The notes: a model not told the origin generated them from the letters alone. DNA of 46,331 nucleotides from Betaproteobacteria bacterium (GCA_016199545.1 JACQGN010000136.1:1-46331); one strand, 5' to 3'. Counted from the stretch's first letter, positions 8,004 through 17,011 are shown. Made by a program: numbers and translations.

Positions 8004-9254
8004 ATGTCCGACGATATCGCACGGCAATTTGACGCAGTAAACGGGCACGAACGGGTGCGAAAGGGACTCGCGTTCCTGCAAAGTGACGCGCCCAGGACCC
8101 TGGAAGAACAGAAGGCGATGACGGTCATCCCGGCGCCGCCGTTCAAGGAGCAGGCGCGCGCGGAGTATTTCCGGGACCGCCTCGCAGGCGCAGGCGTCCG
8201 TAATGTGCGCATCGATGCCGAAGGCAACGTGATCGGCGTGCACCGTGGAAGCGGCGGGCCGACGCTCGTGCTCTCGGCGCACATCGACACGGTGTTTCCT
8301 GAGGGCACCGATCTCACCATCACCGAGAAAGACGGCCTGCTCATTGCGCCCGGCATCCGGGATGACAGCCGGGGGCTCGCCGCGGTGCTGTCGGTTGCGC
8401 GCGCATTCGCCGAGACGGGATTGAAGACCGGAGGCGACATCTGGTTCGTCGGCACGGTCGGTGAGGAGGGTCTGGGCAACTTGCGCGGGGTGCGGGCACT
8501 ATTTCGCGACCACGCGGCGATCGGCGGATTCATCTCGATCGATGGCGGGGACATGGGGCGCGTGGTAACGGGCGCCACGGGAAGCCGGCGTTATCGCGTG
8601 ACATACAGGGGGCCGGGTGGCCACAGCTTCGGTGCGTTCGGGCTGCCGAGCGCGGTGCATGCCCTGGGCCGCGCGATCGCGAAGATTTCCGAGATGCGCA
8701 CGCCGCAGGACCCCAAGACCACGTTCAACGTAGGCCGGGTGCGTGGCGGAACCGGCGCGACCGCGATCGCGGAGGATGCCGTGATGGACCTCGACCTGCG
8801 TTCGAACTCCGGCGAAGAACTGGAAAAGATCGCAGCGCGTGCGCTCGTGCTGATCGGCGAGGCCGCGGGGGAAGAAAACGCGCGCTGGAACTCCGATCGT
8901 CTCACCGTGGCGACGGAAGACCTCGGTGCCCGGCCGGCCGGAGCACAGCCCACGGATCTCCCGATCGTGCGCGCTGCCGTCGCATCCCTCAATTCGCTGG
9001 GCGTGAATGAAATCCAGTATGTCGCGAGCTCGACCGATTGCAACATACCGATCAGCCTCGGCATCCCGGCGGTAGCGCTGGCTGGCGGCGGAAAAAGCGG
9101 CGGCAACCATTCTTTGACCGAGTGGTACGACCCGCGCTTAAGCCATCTCGGGCCGCAGAATGCGTTTCTCACGGTCCTGACCCTGGTGGGTCTCGAGGGT
9201 GTGACGCAACCGGCATTGCTGCGGCGGTCCGACGCGAGAATTTCGCGCACATGA
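8004..9254 (+). CDS. M20-family metallopeptidase (peptidase T/ArgE-like)
   Basis: 416 residues with the M20 zinc layout: SAHIDTVFP (first His and Asp) near residue 92, GIRDDSRGLAAVL (bridging Asp) near 117, GTVGEEGLGNLRG (catalytic and ligand Glu) near 152, and SIDGGD near 180. The final zinc-binding region is GGGKSGGNHSLTEWYD near residue 368. A dimerisation domain with GPGGHSFGAFGLPSA lies in the middle. M20 enzymes hydrolyse the amide bond of small peptides or N-acyl amino acids in the cytoplasm. The exact substrate cannot be told. ATG 8004 follows GAGGATCAC. It precedes the PrpD-like gene on the same strand. Confidence 0.88.
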   Translation: MSDDIARQFDAVNGHERVRKGLAFLQSDAPRTLEEQKAMTVIPAPPFKEQARAEYFRDRLAGAGVRNVRIDAEGNVIGVHRGSGGPTLVLSAHIDTVFPEGTDLTITEKDGLLIAPGIRDDSRGLAAVLSVARAFAETGLKTGGDIWFVGTVGEEGLGNLRGVRALFRDHAAIGGFISIDGGDMGRVVTGATGSRRYRVTYRGPGGHSFGAFGLPSAVHALGRAIAKISEMRTPQDPKTTFNVGRVRGGTGATAIAEDAVMDLDLRSNSGEELEKIAARALVLIGEAAGEENARWNSDRLTVATEDLGARPAGAQPTDLPIVRAAVASLNSLGVNEIQYVASSTDCNIPISLGIPAVALAGGGKSGGNHSLTEWYDPRLSHLGPQNAFLTVLTLVGLEGVTQPALLRRSDARISRT

Positions 9255-9309
9255 AAGCAATTTATCGCTGATGTCAGCTTGGATTGCGGTTTTCTCAAAG
9301 GGGGGCAGC

Positions 9310-9336
9310 ATGAACATAAGCGAGCACGGCAAATGA
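9310..9336 (+). CDS. Eight-codon leader ORF overlapping the PrpD-like start
   Basis: ATG AAC ATA AGC GAG CAC GGC AAA TGA sits behind a strong ribosome site (AAAGGGGGGCAGC). Its TGA overlaps the ATG of the PrpD-like gene as ATGA. The main gene has no good ribosome site of its own, so this leader may feed ribosomes to it by translational coupling. No function for the peptide itself is implied. Confidence 0.4.
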   Translation: MNISEHGK

Positions 9337-10763
9337 CAAGAGCAGAGAAGCAGGAAACGGTCGATCAGGAGCTCGTCGACATTGCGAAATACGTCTGCGA
9401 GTACAGGGTCGAAGATCCAAACGCCTATGCGGCGGCGCGCAGGTGTCTCGTCGACGCGCTGGCGTGTGCGTTCTGGGCATGGGAGCACCCCGAGTGCACG
9501 AAGCTGCTTGGCCCGATTGTGCCGGGCGCGACGGTCTGGCGCGGCGCCCGCGTGCCGGGCTCGAGGCTGGAACTCGATCCCGCGAGCGCCGCTTTCAATA
9601 TCGGCACGCTCGTGCGCTGGCTCGACTACAACGACACGTTCACCGCGGCACAGGGCAGCCACCCGTCCGACACGCTCGCCGGCATTGTGGCGACTGCCGA
9701 TTATCTGAGCCGGGGGCGGCTCCTCGAGCAGCGCCCGCCGCTCACGATGAAAGACGTGCTGGAGGCGCTGATCAAGGCCTACGAGATCCAGGGCTGCATT
9801 GCGATCGAAAACGACTTCAACGCGATCGGCGTCGATCACATCATACTCACGCGCGTCGCCGTGGCTGCCGTCGTGACGCGGCTGCTCGGCGGAACTTACG
9901 ATGAAGTCTTCAGCGCCGCATCGAACGCCTGGATGGATCCGAACCTGCGCGTCTACAGACAGGCGTCCGGCACCGGCCCGCGCAAAGGCTGGGCGGCAGC
10001 CGATGCTTCCGCGCAGTCGGTGCGCCTCGCGTACATGGCGTTGCGAGGTGAGCCCGGCTACGCACAGGCGCTGTCGGCAAAAAAATGGGGCTTCTACGAC
10101 GTTTTGATGCACGGCGAACGCTTCAAGTTCCAGCGCCCGTACGGCGAATACGTCATCCAGAACGCGATGCTGAAGTTCGTCCCGGCCGGCATGCACGGAC
10201 AGTCCGCGGTCGAATGCGCCTTCCTCCAGCATCCGCGCGTGAAGGACCGCCTCGGCGACATCGATGGAATCCAGATCTTCAGCCAGCGCGCGCTGATGGG
10301 CGTCATGGACAAGACGGGCCCGCTCAGGAATCCCGCCGACCGCGACCACTGCGTGCAGTACGTCACCGCGATCGGCCTCATCTCCGGCAAGCTGCACCCG
10401 CTGGACTACGAAGATGATGTCGCAGCCGATCCGCGCATCGATGCGCTGCGCGAGAAAATGACCGTCACCGAGGACCCGCGCTTCACTCAGGGCTTCTACG
10501 ACCCCGCCAGGCGCTCCAGCGCGAACGGGCTGCAGATCCTTTTCAAGGACGGCACCAGCACGCCGCGCGTCGATGTTGAGTTTCCCGCCGGGCATCCGCG
10601 GCGCCGCAACGAGACCGCCGGGATTTTCCGCCGCAAGTTCGTCGATTCGCTGAACCTGCGCTTTGCGCCGAAGCAGAGGGACCGCATACTAGAGTTCTGC
10701 GACGATCAGGCGCGATTCGAAGCGACGCCCGTGAACGAATTCATGGACGCGTTTGTCGTCTGA
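9333..10763 (+). CDS. prpD: PrpD-like 2-methylcitrate dehydratase (MmgE/PrpD family)
   Basis: 476 residues, close to PrpD. Recognisable segments are VRWLDYNDTFTAAQGSHPSD near residue 90, GTGPRKGWAAADASAQSVRL near 213, and RPYGEYVIQNAMLKFVPAGMHGQSAVE in the second half. PrpD removes water from 2-methylcitrate in propionate breakdown. The paralogue set here (also 29241 and 44628) suggests related hydroxy-polycarboxylates may be the real substrates (inference). Start ATG 9333 is chosen over the track's 9279 because it is coupled to a leader ORF. The stop TGA abuts the stop of the convergent Bug gene (TGATCA), with no spacer. Confidence 0.8.
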   Translation: MTRAEKQETVDQELVDIAKYVCEYRVEDPNAYAAARRCLVDALACAFWAWEHPECTKLLGPIVPGATVWRGARVPGSRLELDPASAAFNIGTLVRWLDYNDTFTAAQGSHPSDTLAGIVATADYLSRGRLLEQRPPLTMKDVLEALIKAYEIQGCIAIENDFNAIGVDHIILTRVAVAAVVTRLLGGTYDEVFSAASNAWMDPNLRVYRQASGTGPRKGWAAADASAQSVRLAYMALRGEPGYAQALSAKKWGFYDVLMHGERFKFQRPYGEYVIQNAMLKFVPAGMHGQSAVECAFLQHPRVKDRLGDIDGIQIFSQRALMGVMDKTGPLRNPADRDHCVQYVTAIGLISGKLHPLDYEDDVAADPRIDALREKMTVTEDPRFTQGFYDPARRSSANGLQILFKDGTSTPRVDVEFPAGHPRRRNETAGIFRRKFVDSLNLRFAPKQRDRILEFCDDQARFEATPVNEFMDAFVV

Positions 10764-11726
10764 TCAGTCGATGCGGACGTTGGCCTTGCGGATGATGTCG
10801 CCGTAGAGCTTGAATTCCCGGCGTAGATACTCGGCGTACGCTTCCGGCGTGCCCGCGACGATCTGCATGCCCCGGTTGCTCAGCGGCTCGCGCACGCCCG
10901 GCTCGTTGAGTATGCGCACGATCTCGCGGTTGAGTCTTTCGACGATAGGCCGCGGCGTGCCGGCAGGCACCAGCACGCCGAAGCACGTGACCGCCTCGTA
11001 GCCCGGCACCCCCGCTTCACGCATCGTGGGGATGTCAGGCGCCATGGACGAGCGCTCGAGCGAGCCCACACCCAGAATCTTCAACCTGCGGTTGCGGGCA
11101 TGCAGCAGCACGACGGGAAGATTCTCGAATGTGAGCTGAACCTCTCCTCCCATCAGCGCGGTCGTCGCCTGCGCACTGCCTTTGAACGGGACGTGGACGA
11201 TGTCCGTGCCGGTGAGCAGCTTGAATTGCTCTCCTGCCATGTGGCCCGTCGCTCCCGTCCCCGAGCTGCCGAAAAGCAACGAGCCGGGTTTGGCTTTCGC
11301 CAGCGCGATCACGTCTTTCACGGAGTTCGCGGGAGAAGACATGCTGGCAGTGAGCGTGAATGGGCTCAACGTCGCCTGGACCACTGGCGTGAAATCGCGA
11401 GCAGGATCGTAGGTGAGCTTCCCGAGGTGCGGATTGATGCTGAGCGAGCCCGGGGAACCGAGCAGCAGCGTGTGCCCGTCTGCCGGCGCCCGCGCCGCGA
11501 TCTCGCTCCCCACTATGCCGCCTGCGCCGCCGCGGTTGTCCACCACCACGGGCTGCCCGAGTGCTTCACGCAGCCGGGTGGAAATCGTTCGCGCCAGCAG
11601 ATCCGTGCCGCCGCCCGGCGGAAACGGCACGATGAAGCGGATGGGGCGTGACGGATACGGCTGAGCAGCACAGGCGAAAGACAGAACGAGCGCTGCCACG
11701 GCTACAACGAATTTCACGGACTTCAT
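10764..11726 (-). CDS. Bug-family TTT periplasmic binding protein
   Basis: 320 residues and textbook Bug. Signal peptide MKSVKFVVAVAALVLSFACA, mature start QPYPSRPIRFIVPFPPGGGTD, then GQPVVVDNRGGAGGIVGSEI, APADGHTLLLGSPG, PFKGSAQATTALMGGEVQLTF, and a C-terminus EFKLYGDIIRKANVRID. It would bind a small carboxylate in the periplasm. It is the last gene of a minus-strand pair below the SDR gene and is tail-to-tail with the PrpD-like gene. No TTT membrane genes are adjacent. Confidence 0.92.
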   Translation of the reverse strand: MKSVKFVVAVAALVLSFACAAQPYPSRPIRFIVPFPPGGGTDLLARTISTRLREALGQPVVVDNRGGAGGIVGSEIAARAPADGHTLLLGSPGSLSINPHLGKLTYDPARDFTPVVQATLSPFTLTASMSSPANSVKDVIALAKAKPGSLLFGSSGTGATGHMAGEQFKLLTGTDIVHVPFKGSAQATTALMGGEVQLTFENLPVVLLHARNRRLKILGVGSLERSSMAPDIPTMREAGVPGYEAVTCFGVLVPAGTPRPIVERLNREIVRILNEPGVREPLSNRGMQIVAGTPEAYAEYLRREFKLYGDIIRKANVRID

Positions 11727-11811
11727 GCCTGCTCCCGCCTCCTCACAAGAAAACCGCGATAATTGTTCGCGCAGGGTTGCGGCCGCGCTGAGGCCGCGCC
11801 CACGCGGACAG

Positions 11812-12603
11812 CTACAGTCCTAATCCGCCATCAAGAAGTATGGTCTGCCCCGTCATATAGTCCGACGCACTCGATGCAAGGTACAGCGCCAGCAGTCCAA
11901 CTTCGCGCAGCCGTCCGGGCCGTTTGAGCGGCACTGTTTGCTCCGCGCGCTGCGTGCTTTGCCGGAAGCGCTCTTCTCCTGAGGTGACGATGTCCGGAAA
12001 CATGCCGGGCGCGATGGCGTTGACGTGCACGTTGTAGGGCGCCCATTCGAGCGCCTGCGCGCGCGTGAATCCGGCAAGCGCAGTCTTGGCCGTAGTGTAG
12101 AGCACCATGTCCCGGCCGCCCTGATGCGCGGTCCACGCCGCGATGTTGATGACCTTTCCGGAGCGGCGGGCCAGCAGGTGCGGGCCGACGGCGCGCGTGC
12201 AAAGCAGCGCCTCCGTCAAATTGATGTCCATGATGGAGCGCAGGTCATCATCTGAAGCACCCGTGCTGCCCTCTTTGCCCGGCAACGCAACCAGCGGCTT
12301 GCGGATGGCGTCCCCCAATGCATTGACCAGCACGTCGATGCGCCCGAAGGTGGAAAGAACGGAATCCACGGCCTTCTTCACGTCGTCCGCCTTCGTGACA
12401 TCGGCGATGACCGGAACGACACGCCTGCCGGATGCCTTGGCGATCTCCGCCGCGGTGCCGTTGACGTACTTGGGCGTCAAGGCATTCAGCGCCACGTCGG
12501 CACCGGCTTCGGCGAGTACCTGCGCGATACCTTTGCCGATGCCCCGCCCGGCTCCCGTGATGAAGACAACTTTCCCTGTGACATCGTATTCGGCAGGCAT
12601 CAT
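11812..12603 (-). CDS. Short-chain dehydrogenase/reductase (SDR), catalytic Ser absent
   Basis: 263 residues with the classical SDR fold: TGAGRGIGKGIA (NAD(P)-binding TGxxxGxG) near residue 17, VLVNALG near 91, and YTTAK with Tyr 169 and Lys 173. The residue 13 before the Tyr, normally the catalytic Ser, is Ala in INIAAWTAH; a Thr stands two residues further on. The C-terminal MTGQTILLDGGLGL is typical. It would oxidise a hydroxy group or reduce a ketone in the cytoplasm, if still active. Start is one of two tandem ATG codons. It is divergent from the enolase-superfamily gene at 12794, with a palindrome 28 bases upstream. Confidence 0.87.
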   Translation of the reverse strand: MMPAEYDVTGKVVFITGAGRGIGKGIAQVLAEAGADVALNALTPKYVNGTAAEIAKASGRRVVPVIADVTKADDVKKAVDSVLSTFGRIDVLVNALGDAIRKPLVALPGKEGSTGASDDDLRSIMDINLTEALLCTRAVGPHLLARRSGKVINIAAWTAHQGGRDMVLYTTAKTALAGFTRAQALEWAPYNVHVNAIAPGMFPDIVTSGEERFRQSTQRAEQTVPLKRPGRLREVGLLALYLASSASDYMTGQTILLDGGLGL

Positions 12604-12630
12604 GGCGCAATCTCCAATCTATTGATTGTC

Positions 12631-12658
12631 GTGCAAATGCCTGACAATCCATTTGCAC
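12631..12658. promoter_or_regulatory. Palindromic operator candidate between divergent SDR and MR/MLE genes
   Basis: GTGCAAATG, ten bases, CATTTGCAC: a perfect 9-bp inverted repeat with its half-sites centred about two helical turns apart. It lies 28-55 bases upstream of the SDR start and in the same divergent gap as the enolase-superfamily gene, a natural place for a dimeric repressor or activator. No regulator gene lies beside it. Confidence 0.5.
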
Positions 12659-12721
12659 CTCGAATTCCCCCTCTCCACTCGGGAGAGGGGCACGGGGTGA
12701 GGGGATGAGCTTCGTCAGGCA
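12638..12721. repeat. REP-like element: C-rich hairpin within flanking TGCCTGAC/GTCAGGCA repeats
   Basis: CCCCTCTCC-actcg-GGAGAGGGG (12667-12690) forms a strong hairpin followed by CACGGGGTGAGGGG. This is a pattern common in extragenic repeats of beta- and gammaproteobacteria. It is flanked by TGCCTGAC at 12638-12645 and its inverse GTCAGGCA at 12714-12721. Confidence 0.5.
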
Positions 12722-12793
12722 TTATCACGATGCTCATTAGGTTGGCGGAAAGGTTACACTGACGCTGTTTGCAGGACAAGCAAGGGGAAGGAA

Positions 12794-14008
12794 ATGAAGA
12801 TCACCAAACTGGACACCCTCATCGTCGATGGCGGCTGGCGCGCGTGGACGTACGTGAAGGTGGAAACGGACGAGGGCATCACCGGCTGGGGCGAGTGCTC
12901 GGATACGCGCGTGCCGCACGCGGTCGAGGGCATGGTGCGCGATTTTGCAAACGTGCTGATCGGACAGGATCCGCGCGCGTTCGAGACCCGCTTCATCGAC
13001 ATGGCGCGGCTCACGCGTTCCAGCCCCGGCGGCATTGCCGCACGGGCGATGGCCGGCGTCGAGTGCGCGCTGGTGGACATCGCAGCGCGTGCGCGCAATA
13101 TTTCCGTGACCGAACTTCTCGGCGGCCCTACGCGTGACCGGGTGCGGCTCTACTGGTCGCATTGCGGCACCACGCGCGTGCGCCATCACAACCTCGTCGG
13201 CGCGCCGCCGATCAAAAGCTGGGATGAGGTGACAGCGCTCGGCAAGGAGGTGGTGGCGCGTGGCTTCACGGCGTTGAAGACCAACATTGTGATGCCCGGC
13301 AAGGGCGGCACCTGGTTCAGCGGCTTTGACGGCGCCATGGGGCCGACCGACGAGTGGGCGCCGAACTGGCTCATCGCGCACATCGAAAAACACATCGGCA
13401 CGCTGCGTGACGCCGTCGGCCCCGATGTGGATATCAATCTTGACCTCAACTGGCATTTCAAGCCCGAAGCATGCACGCGCATCGCCAAGGCGCTGGAACC
13501 GTTCAACCTGCACTGGCTGGAAATCGATACCACCAATCCGCAGGCGCTGGCGCAAATCAGGCAATCGAGCGGCACGCGCATCTGCACCGGCGAGACGCTC
13601 ATCCACATGAAAGAGTATCTGCCGTTCTTTCAGTGCAACGCCGCCGACGTGTATATGCTCGACGTGCCCTGGAACGGCATCGCGCAGGGCAAGAAGGTCG
13701 GCGACCTCGCGGCGACCTTCCAGGTGAACGTCGCGCCGCACAACCACTACAGCCATCTCTCCACGCACATGAGCGCCGCTCTGTGCGCGACGCTGTCCAA
13801 CGTACGCATCATGGAGATCGACATCGACGACGTGCCGTGGAAAGACGAGTTGGTAACGCACGCGCCGGAAATCAAGGACGGCTACATGACGATACCCAAG
13901 CGGCCGGGCTGGGGCACTGGGATCAACGAGGAAGTCGCACGCGCGCATCCCTGGGATGCACGGAAGTCGCTGCATACCAAGAATCTGTCGCCTATGAAGA
14001 GCTATTAA
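12794..14008 (+). CDS. Mandelate racemase/muconate lactonizing enzyme family dehydratase
   Basis: 404 residues of the enolase superfamily. The capping domain starts MKITKLDTLIVDGGW and includes GITGWGECSD. The barrel has the Lys-bearing strand TALKTNIVM, then metal ligands in DINLDLNWHF (Asp), HWLEIDT (Glu) and TRICTGETL (Glu). The likely general base His is in APHNHYSHL. These enzymes abstract a proton next to a carboxylate, most often to dehydrate sugar acids such as galactonate or related acids; the exact substrate is not evident. A purine-rich AAGGGGAAGGAA stretch precedes the ATG. It is divergent from the SDR gene, a common pairing for hydroxy-acid catabolism. Confidence 0.88.
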   Translation: MKITKLDTLIVDGGWRAWTYVKVETDEGITGWGECSDTRVPHAVEGMVRDFANVLIGQDPRAFETRFIDMARLTRSSPGGIAARAMAGVECALVDIAARARNISVTELLGGPTRDRVRLYWSHCGTTRVRHHNLVGAPPIKSWDEVTALGKEVVARGFTALKTNIVMPGKGGTWFSGFDGAMGPTDEWAPNWLIAHIEKHIGTLRDAVGPDVDINLDLNWHFKPEACTRIAKALEPFNLHWLEIDTTNPQALAQIRQSSGTRICTGETLIHMKEYLPFFQCNAADVYMLDVPWNGIAQGKKVGDLAATFQVNVAPHNHYSHLSTHMSAALCATLSNVRIMEIDIDDVPWKDELVTHAPEIKDGYMTIPKRPGWGTGINEEVARAHPWDARKSLHTKNLSPMKSY

Positions 14009-14028
14009 GCGTAGTCGGCGCGGCAACG

Positions 14029-14274
14029 TTACTCCCCGCGTATGCCCGCCTGCTTGTTGACGCGGCCCCAGCGTTTCGTCTCGGCGCGGACGTGCGCGGC
14101 GAATTTGGTAGGCGAGCCGCCCACTGCTACCGAGCTGTCGGCCCTCAGGCGTTTACCCAGCTCGGGCGAGTGAAACGCGCTCGCGATCTGCTTCGAAAGC
14201 CGCTCAACCAGCGCGGTCGGCGTGCGCTGCGGGGCGATGATGCTGTGCCAGTTGAGGACCGCGACGCCGTTCAC
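14029..14274 (-). pseudogene. C-terminal remnant of a Bug protein
   Basis: 81 codons matching only the last quarter of a Bug protein: IIAPQRTPTALVERLSKQIA, then LGKRLRADSSVAVGGSPTKF and the tail RVNKQAGIRGE. No N-terminal domain or signal peptide is present upstream, where Rhs-like sequence begins instead. A dead fragment. Confidence 0.75.
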
Positions 14275-14319
14275 GCCACCTTCCGCGAAAGTCGGCGCCT
14301 CGGAATGCGTCGGTATACG

Positions 14320-14700
14320 CTTTGGTGAAGAGCGGTCACGCCCCCGCCCTGATCCTTGTAACTGATCATGCGCCGGCTCGCGTCGTAGCCGAATTCGACA
14401 AAGCGGCGCGCGGGGTCCGTGATGCGCGTGATGAGCGGGGGCGTGCCAGTCTGCCGCGTGAACAGGTAGACCTTGCCCGCGGCGTCGGTCAATCTCATCA
14501 GGAAGCTCAAACCGTCAAGCTACAGCGTGGTGCGGTTGCCGGCGAGATCCCTCAGCGCAAGCAGGCGCCCGGCAGCGTCGAACGCATACTGCGTGCTGTC
14601 CGCCACTTTAAGTGTTCTGCCGCTCGCGGTGGGCGTCACCTCCATCTCGATTATCGGTTTATCGGTGCTATAAAATCGGCTTTGCCGCGCAATCTAAAGT
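14320..14700 (-). pseudogene. Rhs/YD-repeat protein fragment with in-frame stop
   Basis: On the minus strand, QYAFDAAGRLLALRDLAGNR and, past an in-frame TAG, LTDAAGKVYLFTR and RFVEFGYDASRRMISYKDQG are YD-type repeats of Rhs/RhsA-like toxin scaffolds. Only about 125 codons remain. The fragment is joined to the tail of a Bug gene, so the segment is rearranged debris. Confidence 0.7.
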
Positions 14701-15130
14701 TCACAGCCCAGCACCGGCGTTAAGTGCCGCCTTCATGCGGCTGACGGCGTCCATCGGCGCGTATGTTCACTGCGTCCCATTACGAAAAGCATTTTGCGGC
14801 ACGTCGAGAAACTCAGCGGGCGGGCCGTTCACTTAATGAAGGACGGCCCCCATTCATTGCTTGCCACTACCCAATCGCGCGTCACACCCATGCGGCAGTT
14901 GTGCGCGGGTGACGGAAAGACGGTGGGGGCAACTATGAGGGCAGCGCGCGCTATTTGATCGCGGTTTTTCCGCTATGATTCGATAGTGCCCTTGGCATTG
15001 TTTTCAGCAAGCTCCGGGTTAGTCAGCGCTCATGCCGAAGCACGCCAAGGTTTGAGCTAGGTTATAGTAGCCGATCGAAAGGGCGAGCAGGGGGCTGTCT
15101 GACAAGAGCGGAAAGGAAAGGTTTCATATT
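14701..15130. other. Intergenic stretch with no gene recognised
   Basis: Between the Rhs debris and the UGSC selenoprotein I see no convincing ORF or RNA. It must contain the promoter of the 15131 operon, but I could not fix it. A GGAAAGGAAAGG ribosome site lies at the right end. Confidence 0.4.
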
Positions 15131-15658
15131 ATGAACATTCTTGATCCAACCATTGCGACGGCGCGGGACCATATCGACTACGTGGCGCGCCCGAAGAGCC
15201 TTGCGGGATTGCGCATCGGACTTATCGAAAACACCAAGAAAAACGCAGAAGCCGTTTTGCGGAAGGTGGCCGAGAGACTGGAAGCCTCCCATGGCATGAG
15301 CTTGGAAGTGTTGGTGCGCAAGCCCCAGCGTGCGCCGCTCAAGGACGCCCAGATTGCCGAACTCAAGGGAAGAACGGACTTCGTGATCGCGGGAGTCGGT
15401 GACTGAGGGGCATGTTCGTCGGGCAGTTTGCTCGACGCGGTCATACTCGAAAAAGCAGGAATTCCGGCGGTCCCGATCATAACGGATGCTTTCGAAGCCA
15501 CGGCCAAGGAAATGGCCGGCCTGTGGGGCGTACCGGATTTCCGCTTTGTGATGATGCCACATCCGCTTGCCAGCCTGACGCTGGGCGACCTTGAGCGGCG
15601 CACCGATGGGTTGCTCAACCAAGTGCTCAAGTTGTTGCAGGAAGGCCAACCGGATTAA
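15131..15658 (+). CDS. UGSC-type selenoprotein, copy 2 (TGA at 15404-15406 read as Sec)
   Basis: 175 residues with selenocysteine at codon 92, in the segment GVGD-U-GACSSGSLLDAVIL. The ORF track breaks it at 15406 and restarts in the same frame at 15428, with no other stop between. The N-terminal half has GLRIGLIENTKKNAEAVLRK and a hydrophobic strand FVIAGVGD ending in the U-x-x-C site. The C-terminal half has EKAGIPAVPIITDAFEATAK and FVMMPHPLASLT. The closest relative in the window is the minus-strand copy at 28375, nearly alike over the whole length. A 9-bp hairpin with GUU loop starts 10 nt after TGA. It leads an operon with partner copy 2 and the amidase. Confidence 0.9.
15404..15437 (+). 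promoter_or_regulatory. SECIS element of UGSC copy 2
   Basis: After TGA and ten bases, CGTCGGGCA-GTT-TGCTCGACG forms a 9-bp stem (one G-U pair) with loop GUU. The distance from TGA to the loop (19 nt) and the GU in the loop fit the bacterial SECIS consensus recognised by SelB. Confidence 0.75.
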
Positions 15659-15696
15659 CACGGGGCAGATGCGGAAATCCGTGAGGAGGAGAAGAA

Positions 15697-16770
15697 TTGG
15701 CAAGCACAACAGGCGCGACGTCAGGGCTTACCGAGGCTGAAGGCGAAGCTTGTATTCCGGTGAATGCTTCGGAACAGATCGAGTTTTGCTTCACGCGTGG
15801 GTGGACCGATGGTTTGCCAGTAGTTCCGGCGACACGCGCATTGGTCAACGACATGCTCGAAGGGGGCGGTCTGAGGCCCGAGACCGTGATTGCCGAAATG
15901 CCATCGCGGAAAGTTTCCGTCACCGCGGAAAAAGTGGCCATCAACGCGGTCATGGCAGGCTGCAAACCGGAATACATGCCAGTTGTGAGCGCCGCGGTGA
16001 AAGCGCTCGCAGCACCCGAGTTCGGCCTCCATCACGTCGCCTCGGCGCTGGCCGGGCCGACGATCGTGATCCTTGTTAATGGCCCGATTGCAAAAAAACT
16101 TGGGATCAATGCCGCCGGCAATCTGTTTGGCCCAGGAGTCCGCGCGAATGCAACCATCGGTCGAGCACTAAGGCTGGTGCTGCTTAACTGCCTGAAATAC
16201 AGCCCCGGAATTTCCGACCGCGCGACCATGGGCACACCTGGCAAGTATACGTGCTGTATCGCCGAAAACGAGGAAGACCACCCATGGGAACCATGGCACG
16301 TGGAACGGGGCTTCAATCGGGAAGACAGCACGGTCACGCTGGTTGCGGCGAACACCATGATCCAGATCTGGAATTACGGCAATCATGAACAGTTGCTGCG
16401 CTCCGTCGGTGATGCCCTGTCGTACTTGGGATCGATTGCGATTCTCGGGCAAACACCGGGCGCTGTCGTGTTGGGCGGTGAGCACGCGGAACTCTTGCGC
16501 GCGAGCGGCTGGTGCAAGAAACAAGTTCGCGAGTTCATCGTTCAATGCACGGGGCGCAGCGTGGCCGATCTCAAGCGTACCGGTCGTGTGGACGGCGACG
16601 TCGTTTCAGACGATGAAGTGACGTTGCACTATGCCATGGATACGCCAGAAGACTTAATGCTCATTTGTGCCGGCAGCCCCATTGGCGCGCTTTCCATGGT
16701 GCTGCCGGGATTCGGCTCATCGAAGACGGCGGGACGCAGTCCGGCGATTTTGATCGATGCTCCTCGCTGA
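15697..16770 (+). CDS. Partner protein of UGSC selenoprotein, copy 2
   Basis: 357 residues from a TTG start behind GAGGAGGAG. Family marks are RGWTDGLPVVPATRALVNDM near residue 45, INAVMAGCKPEYMPVV near 84 with the invariant Cys, RANATIGRALRLVLLNCL near 150, GTPGKYTCCIAENEEDHPWE near 180 with a Cys pair, and LMLICAGSPIGALSMVLPGF near the end. Very similar to the minus-strand copy at 27310 (long shared blocks such as GPIAKKLGIN). It follows its selenoprotein by 38 bases, the reverse order to copies 1 and 5. Cytoplasmic; function unknown; probably works in a complex with the selenoprotein (inference from constant pairing and the fused copy at 39108). Confidence 0.8.
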   Translation: MASTTGATSGLTEAEGEACIPVNASEQIEFCFTRGWTDGLPVVPATRALVNDMLEGGGLRPETVIAEMPSRKVSVTAEKVAINAVMAGCKPEYMPVVSAAVKALAAPEFGLHHVASALAGPTIVILVNGPIAKKLGINAAGNLFGPGVRANATIGRALRLVLLNCLKYSPGISDRATMGTPGKYTCCIAENEEDHPWEPWHVERGFNREDSTVTLVAANTMIQIWNYGNHEQLLRSVGDALSYLGSIAILGQTPGAVVLGGEHAELLRASGWCKKQVREFIVQCTGRSVADLKRTGRVDGDVVSDDEVTLHYAMDTPEDLMLICAGSPIGALSMVLPGFGSSKTAGRSPAILIDAPR

Positions 16771-17011
16771 GAGATAGAGTGGGCGGGGGCGCCGATTCGG
16801 CCCGCGCGGGAGCAGGAAGGCGCTTCGAGATTTGCTGGCCGCTGACGAAACGCTCGCGGGAATCGCGGCATTCCGTGGTACGCGTCGGGCATGCTCTTTT
16901 TGGGAAGCCTGCTGAACGTGACAAAGGAACGACGCAATGGAACGCAAGACTGGGCCGGTCAGCCAGCCACATTGATCTGTGGTTTCGCATCGTTGTTATG
17001 ATGGCAAGCTG

